Shown piece after piece: positions 24,373 to 28,160 of a DNA stretch of 28,160 bases; the first letter of the stretch is position 1, and each line of letters begins with the position of its first letter. The stretch covers positions 1 to 28,160 of the forward strand of contig CALADF010000026.1 of NCBI GenBank assembly GCA_937890835.1, given 5' to 3'. The position numbers and the translations under genes are program-made. This DNA comes from an uncultured bacterium (GTDB taxonomy: Bacteria > Actinomycetota > Coriobacteriia > Coriobacteriales > Eggerthellaceae). The notes beneath the pieces are model-generated. The model was not told where the DNA came from. It worked only from the letters and a program-made list of their open reading frames with translations, and made no database searches.

Positions 24373-24774
24373 TTATCCCCTCTCTTTCATGTGACGGAAG
24401 ATCATGTCGGCCAGCTCTTCGAGCGTCTCGACGCTTGCGGTTTCAGACGGATCGAGCTCGAAGCCGATGCTTTTTTGCAGCGACATGATCAGGAGCACCT
24501 TTTTTCGCATGGCCGAAGTGGACCCCGTGCATTCGGCGGCGTTGTCCACTTCGGCGAGCAGTTTCTTGTCAAGCTTGAGAGCGCGGGCGATGCTCATGGC
24601 GACCAGCTCGTCGATGCTGTCTTCTTCGACGTCGTCGAGCAGGAACTTCGCGTTCACGTACGCTTTCAGGTGGCGGTGCAGCTCATGCGCGTCCTGCGAT
24701 TCGCGCATTCCGCGCGCCGCGTCGGCCGCCGCACGGGCGGATGCGAGCAGCTTTTCCTTCAGCGATTCGGCCAT
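24373..24774 (-). CDS. Small carrier-like protein A with conserved C-x-G motif
   Basis: A 133-residue acidic helical protein, paralogue of carrier-like B. C82 lies in NAAECTGSTSAMRKKVLLIM, followed by SLQKSIGFELDPS and an ACP-helix-like ETLEELADMIFRHM. The N-terminal half (QDAHELHRHLKAYVNAKFLLDD) also aligns with copy B (YETIHEHLKNFICLRFLIDD). Neither copy has the ACP Asp-Ser-Leu site, so a pantetheine arm is uncertain. GGGGG lies 6 nt before ATG 24774; ATG 24780, which begins two codons earlier, is too close to it. The gene sits between the two isomerase-like genes, with a 23-nt gap upstream and a 1-nt gap downstream. Confidence 0.75.
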   Translation of the reverse strand: MAESLKEKLLASARAAADAARGMRESQDAHELHRHLKAYVNAKFLLDDVEEDSIDELVAMSIARALKLDKKLLAEVDNAAECTGSTSAMRKKVLLIMSLQKSIGFELDPSETASVETLEELADMIFRHMKERG

Positions 24775-24797
24775 GGTCATCCCCCTTCTCGGTCGTG

Positions 24798-26327
24798 CTA
24801 GGCGGTGACGACCTCGAGGCCCATGGCCTCGCCGAGCATGACCATTTCCTTTACGTAGTCGCCGTAAACCAGCGGCACGTGGTTGCCGAACTTCTTCTGC
24901 TTGTTAGCGAAGTCCATGTTGTCGGCGACGCGGTAGATGATGTTGCCGTGGCAGTTCTGGCGATCGAAGCCGCCGCCGGCGACGATGGTTCCCTTGCCGA
25001 CGAACAGCGACTTGCCGTCGCCGGAGAAGCGGGCCAGGGTGACGGGCTGACCCGCATCCTGAGCGTGGTCGTAGCGCACGATGGCGCCGAAGCCCTGCTC
25101 GAAGGCGAAGTGACGCAGGCCGTACTCCTTGGTGGGCTGATCGAAGCCGCACATCTTCAGCGTGGCGGTGGAATGCTGGCTGAAGTACAGGTTGCTCTTA
25201 TCCTCGAGGTTCTCGATCTGAGCGGTGTCGAGGGTGGGCAGGGCGGAGGTGACCAGTTCGCCGTTGACCATCGGGATGGGCGCGGTGTTGCCCATGAACG
25301 CGGAGCTGTTCGACAGGACCATCAGCGGCATCATGGAGACGGCCGCGGCGACGTCGTACTCGCATGCAGACGGGATGCCCTGGGAGATCAGGAGGGAGTG
25401 GGTCATGCAGAACGTGAACTTGAGCTCGTTCAGACGACGCGTGGAGCAGGCGTCGGGGCAGGGGGCCACGAACGCGTTGCAGTCGAGGGCGTCGAGGTAC
25501 TTCTTCGCCAGAACGTAAGCGGCGATGGTGCTCTTGACGTACTCGGACTTGACGTCGACCACGCAGGCACCGCCCATCAGCTTCTCGGCGATCTCGTCGA
25601 TCTCGCGCATGTCGTCTTCGTTGATGTCGAGCGTTTCACGACCGGGCGTCGTGGGGTTGCCTCCCTCGACCGCGGGCGTCATCTGATCGAGGAACTCGTG
25701 CAGGTTCCTCGGGCGGAAGATGGTGCCGAACTTCGAGGTGATCTCATCGAGGTTGTTGAACGAATCGGCGCCCGCCAGCGCGGTGTTGGAGTTGAAGCGG
25801 GGAAGCGTCAGCACGCGCATCTTCTGGATGGCCTTGCGGGCGCGCAGAACGCGCAGCTGGGTCTGCATATCCTCCCAGGTGAAGTGACAATACACCTCGG
25901 CGCCGCGATTGTAGAGGGCGGCAGCGGTGCCGGAGATGAAGTTCAGCGACGGGTCGAGCGCGATCGGCACGTCGTAGCGCGCCGCGAACTCGAGCAGGAT
26001 GTCGCTGCGGCCCAGGCCCAGGTTCACGAAGTAGAGGTCGACGTTCTCGCGGTCCTCGATGAGCGTCTCGAACCACTCCTCCGGAGACTCCCAATCGTCG
26101 CTTCGCTCGATCATGACCGGGTTGACGACTTTGACGCCCTCGGGGAACTTCTCCTCGCACTTCTGCACGAATCCCTTGTAGAGCTCCTGGTTCAGATGCT
26201 TGTCGAAGCCCACCTTGAGCGCGTCTCCGCTGCCGAAGCGGCACGGTCCCTCGTAGGACGCCTTGTGGTACAGAGCGAGGAAGACCGGCTTAACGTTGAG
26301 CTCGATGTCGACGCCTTTTCTGATCAT
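24798..26327 (-). CDS. Fucose/arabinose isomerase-fold protein A, function unknown
   Basis: A 509-residue protein, paralogue of the one at 22779-24371 over its whole length. Segments: YEGPCRFGSGDAL (C29), NVDLYFVNLGLGRSDILLEFAARY, NLHEFLDQ, NPTTPGRETLDI, LDCNAFVAPCPDACSTRRLN (C283, C290, C294), C307, GIPSACEYDVAAAVSMMPLMVLS (C322, E323, D325), FMGNTAP, YGLRHFAFEQGFGAIVRYD, GQPVTLARF and the ending GNHVPLVYGDYVKEMVML (H483). The E...H pattern fits the FucI-like fold. The usual metal-ligand Asp strand reads MGNT in both copies. ATG 26327 has AAGGAGT and lies 2 nt after the sufE-like 1 stop. An aldose/ketose isomerase or a diverged enzyme acting on a sulfur-bearing intermediate are both possible. 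Confidence 0.75.
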   Translation of the reverse strand: MIRKGVDIELNVKPVFLALYHKASYEGPCRFGSGDALKVGFDKHLNQELYKGFVQKCEEKFPEGVKVVNPVMIERSDDWESPEEWFETLIEDRENVDLYFVNLGLGRSDILLEFAARYDVPIALDPSLNFISGTAAALYNRGAEVYCHFTWEDMQTQLRVLRARKAIQKMRVLTLPRFNSNTALAGADSFNNLDEITSKFGTIFRPRNLHEFLDQMTPAVEGGNPTTPGRETLDINEDDMREIDEIAEKLMGGACVVDVKSEYVKSTIAAYVLAKKYLDALDCNAFVAPCPDACSTRRLNELKFTFCMTHSLLISQGIPSACEYDVAAAVSMMPLMVLSNSSAFMGNTAPIPMVNGELVTSALPTLDTAQIENLEDKSNLYFSQHSTATLKMCGFDQPTKEYGLRHFAFEQGFGAIVRYDHAQDAGQPVTLARFSGDGKSLFVGKGTIVAGGGFDRQNCHGNIIYRVADNMDFANKQKKFGNHVPLVYGDYVKEMVMLGEAMGLEVVTA

Positions 26328-26329
26328 TG

Positions 26330-26755
26330 CTACTCCTTCTCCTCTAAGCGAGTTGCTTGGTCTCGAATCGCCTGAACGGCGCTTTTGATGCCGTTGCGGC
26401 GATCTGAGGTGATGAGGTCATTCAGCGCGGTGCGCTCGATGTAATCGATGCGCGCATGCGCTGCTTCTTCCAACGGGGCGTTTTCCATGATCTGGGCGAC
26501 GACGCCGACCATTCCCTTGACGATGAGGGCCTCGCTGTCGACGAGGACGTTCACGCGCCCGTCGTCGGCTGTGCAGCACACCCATGTCTTCGATTGGCAG
26601 CCGTTCACCTCATGCTGGTCGTCTTTGAGCTCTTCGGGATATTCTTGAAGTTCCCCCGCGATCTGCATGAGAAGCTCATACTGGAGAAGAGGGTCGTCGA
26701 GTTCGCTGAATAGGTCCACGAACTCCTGTTGACGTTGTTCGATTCGCCCGGTCAT
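26330..26755 (-). CDS. SufE-like sulfur acceptor 1
   Basis: A 141-residue SufE-family protein. The sulfur-carrying Cys is C53 in VNGCQSKTWVCC; additional cysteines C60 and C61 follow directly, unlike copy 2. Segments YELLMQIAGELQEYPEEL and VDSEALIVKGMVGVVAQIMENAPLEEA are typical of SufE. ATG 26755 is preceded by GGGGGG. First gene of the cluster, 2 nt before isomerase-like gene A. Having two diverged SufE proteins for one desulfurase in one operon suggests each serves one isomerase/carrier pair; this is inference. Confidence 0.9.
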   Translation of the reverse strand: MTGRIEQRQQEFVDLFSELDDPLLQYELLMQIAGELQEYPEELKDDQHEVNGCQSKTWVCCTADDGRVNVLVDSEALIVKGMVGVVAQIMENAPLEEAAHARIDYIERTALNDLITSDRRNGIKSAVQAIRDQATRLEEKE

Positions 26756-26836
26756 GACGTGATCCCCCCACGTTGGCTTGATTGCGTTCCCTTGGCAACG
26801 CTGCGCATGCGTTGCGGATTGCTCGAGCTGGCGCTT

Positions 26837-26891
26837 ATTCTAGGAAGGGGCGCTGGTATGCATAAAATACGGATCGCATGAACATTCATGC
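26837..26891 (-). promoter_or_regulatory. Candidate LysR-controlled promoter region of the sulfur cluster
   Basis: A minus-strand TAGAAT (26842-26837) is a good -10 with only a weak -35 (TTATGC at 17 bp), as expected for an activator-dependent promoter. Centred about 45 bp further upstream is the perfect palindrome GCATGAA-CA-TTCATGC (26876-26891), with T-N11-A character, a likely LysR-type operator. The rest of the 335-nt divergent region (26756-27090) holds several further ATGCAT/GTAT words but no gene. Confidence 0.55.
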
Positions 26892-27090
26892 TCGGCGCTG
26901 ATTGAATCATGCATGGACGTTATTGCACTATGCGTATTGCGTATAGGCTCATACGTGCGGTGAAGATGGAGCATGTGCTACTCTTTTGTGATATGCGATC
27001 GAGCCCGCTCGTGCTTCGGTTGCGCGGAGTTGCCTTCGTCGTTAATTGGTCGGCCTGTATCGGGCCTGGTTTCACGGGGGGTTTGATCGC

Positions 27091-28050
27091 TTGGACATCG
27101 AACTTTACCGAGAGTTCATCTCGCTGGTCTCCCATGGCAGCTTCGTTTCCGCTGCCCGCGATCTTAATATGTCGCAGCCGTCGCTGAGCAGGCATATGGC
27201 ATCGTTCTCGAGCCAGCTGGGCTGCAGGCTCTTTTACGAGACGCGTCCTTTGCGCTTGACCGCTGCGGGCGAGACGGTGCTCAAGCACGCGAGCAAGATC
27301 GTCGGCGCCGAGGAGACTTTGCTCGCCGATTTGGAGAACATTCCCTCGTCGGGCGGTGCGCGCGTGCGCGTCGTGGACATGCTCCATGCCAATACGCTTT
27401 ATATCGGGCTGAACGAAGCCGTTGCCAAGACGAAGGAAGTTTACCCTGATCTGCATGTGGAATACGTGAACATGGGGTCGAGCGGTCTGAACGCGCAGCA
27501 GCTTGTCGATACGGGAAAGGTCGATATCGCGTTCGAGACGACGATGTCGACCGAGCTGGCGCCCTCGACGCGTTCGATGGACGGTTTTCTGGCCATACTC
27601 ATCCCGGAGTTCCACGGCGAGTTCGTCGTGGGCATTCCCAAGGGCTCGAAGCTTGCGGAGAAAGAAGAGCTTGCTCTGGCCGATCTGGCCAACGAGCGCT
27701 TCATCCTCCCGGCGAATCGCAGCGGCGAGATCTTTCGGCGCAACTTCATCGAGGCCTGTCAGAAGGCGGGATTTTATCCGAATATCTCGCTTGTCCCGAC
27801 CGACAGCGCGTTCATGTTCTACGGAACCGAGCCATGCGACGCCATCCATCTTTTGGTGCGCGTCGATCATAAGTACAAGCCCATCATCGCCGACCTGGTG
27901 AAGCAGCATGCGGTCATCCGGTCCTTTTGCGACGAGAAGCGTTACATCGATTCGTTCGCCGTGATGGATCCGCACAACGACGATCCGGCTCTCTCGCGCA
28001 TCACCGATTTTCTCATCGAACGCGCCGACGCCTTCGTCGCAAGTCAATAA
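27091..28050 (+). CDS. LysR-family transcriptional regulator
   Basis: A 319-residue LysR-type regulator. The N-terminal winged helix-turn-helix is clear: LYREFISLVSHGSFVSAARDLNMSQPSLSRHMASFSSQLGCRLFYE, then RPLRLTAAGETVL and the linker helix. The C-terminal ~210 residues form the effector-binding domain, here with DIAFETTMS and FVVGIPKGSKLA. The start is TTG at 27091, preceded by GGGGGG, giving MDIELYREF, the standard beginning for the family; TTG 27046 is less likely. It is divergent from the sulfur cluster and probably controls it, the effector being perhaps a cysteine-derived or sugar compound (inference). Confidence 0.88.
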   Translation: MDIELYREFISLVSHGSFVSAARDLNMSQPSLSRHMASFSSQLGCRLFYETRPLRLTAAGETVLKHASKIVGAEETLLADLENIPSSGGARVRVVDMLHANTLYIGLNEAVAKTKEVYPDLHVEYVNMGSSGLNAQQLVDTGKVDIAFETTMSTELAPSTRSMDGFLAILIPEFHGEFVVGIPKGSKLAEKEELALADLANERFILPANRSGEIFRRNFIEACQKAGFYPNISLVPTDSAFMFYGTEPCDAIHLLVRVDHKYKPIIADLVKQHAVIRSFCDEKRYIDSFAVMDPHNDDPALSRITDFLIERADAFVASQ

Positions 28051-28105
28051 CGCCGTTTCGCCGCGCGGTCGCACGACGACGTCATATGTTCTCCGGGCGT
28101 CCCTC

Positions 28106-28160
28106 TGAAGTGAGCCCCGATAGTTGGACTGGAAACAAAAGTTTCCAGTCCAACTTCTTT
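28106..28160 (+). terminator. 15-bp perfect hairpin at window end; lysR terminator or IS edge
   Basis: Positions 28122-28136 pair perfectly with 28141-28155 around AAAA, followed by TCTTT up to the window end, so it can end the lysR transcript. However, the preceding TGAAGTGAGCCCCGATAGTT resembles terminal inverted repeats of IS3-family elements (TG...CCCC...AGTTGGAC), so this may also be the boundary of an insertion sequence lying beyond the window. Confidence 0.55.

Noticed and set aside
22689..24488. 599-residue plus-strand ORF opposite isomerase-like gene B
   Set aside because: It is an antisense shadow; the paralogous protein on the minus strand is conserved with copy A, which proves the coding strand.
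24741..26375. 544-residue plus-strand ORF opposite isomerase-like gene A
   Set aside because: It has the same antisense mirror composition and no ribosome site or motif.
26909..27187. 92-residue ORF in the lysR leader
   Set aside because: It overlaps the LysR helix-turn-helix region in another frame, lacks a ribosome site and has no coding character.

Overview
The window looks like chromosomal DNA of a high-GC anaerobic actinobacterium of the class Coriobacteriia (Eggerthella/Gordonibacter/Adlercreutzia/Slackia type). This is inferred from the strong G/C bias at third codon positions, an actinobacterial-type integration host factor (mIHF), a 2-hydroxyacyl-CoA dehydratase-like activase set, a DUF1847 protein and an aldo/keto reductase with a ferredoxin tail. 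No rRNA, tRNA, CRISPR array or complete mobile element was seen.

Layout. 1-860: mostly non-coding, with hairpins, two operator-like palindromes and a probable 34-residue hydrophobic (toxin-like) peptide whose frame is disturbed at an A7 tract. 860-3847: a polytopic membrane protein (minus), then a DUF1847 metal-binding protein and a PfkB-family sugar kinase (plus). 3848-6264: GC-rich repeats, then htpG with a near-perfect CIRCE operator and a clear terminator. 6265-9804: small intergenic repeats, then a translationally coupled three-gene minus-strand operon of CoA-dehydratase activase-like proteins. 10144-14955: a TIGR04282-type glycosyltransferase, a TrmH/SpoU-type RNA methyltransferase, mIHF, MazG and an overlapping (p)ppGpp synthetase. 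15417-16607: an aldo/keto reductase broken by one in-frame TAA, preceded by a MerR-type promoter. 16759-20196: an amino-acid ABC transporter (lipoprotein, permease with an unusual N-terminal extracellular domain, ATPase).

20486-26755 (minus) is the most interesting region. It holds seven compactly arranged genes: sufE-like, fucose-isomerase-like A, small carrier-like A, fucose-isomerase-like B, sufE-like 2, small carrier-like B and a SufS-type cysteine desulfurase. A divergent LysR-type regulator (27091-28050) sits opposite, with a perfect palindrome between them. Three of the protein types occur in paralogous pairs. No Fe-S scaffold genes (sufB/C/D, sufU, iscU) are present in the window. I read this as a candidate undescribed sulfur-mobilising pathway in which cysteine sulfur passes through SufE proteins to a small Cys-containing carrier and/or to the isomerase-like proteins. 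The chemistry and product are not known to me. The window ends in a long hairpin that is either the lysR terminator or the edge of an IS element.
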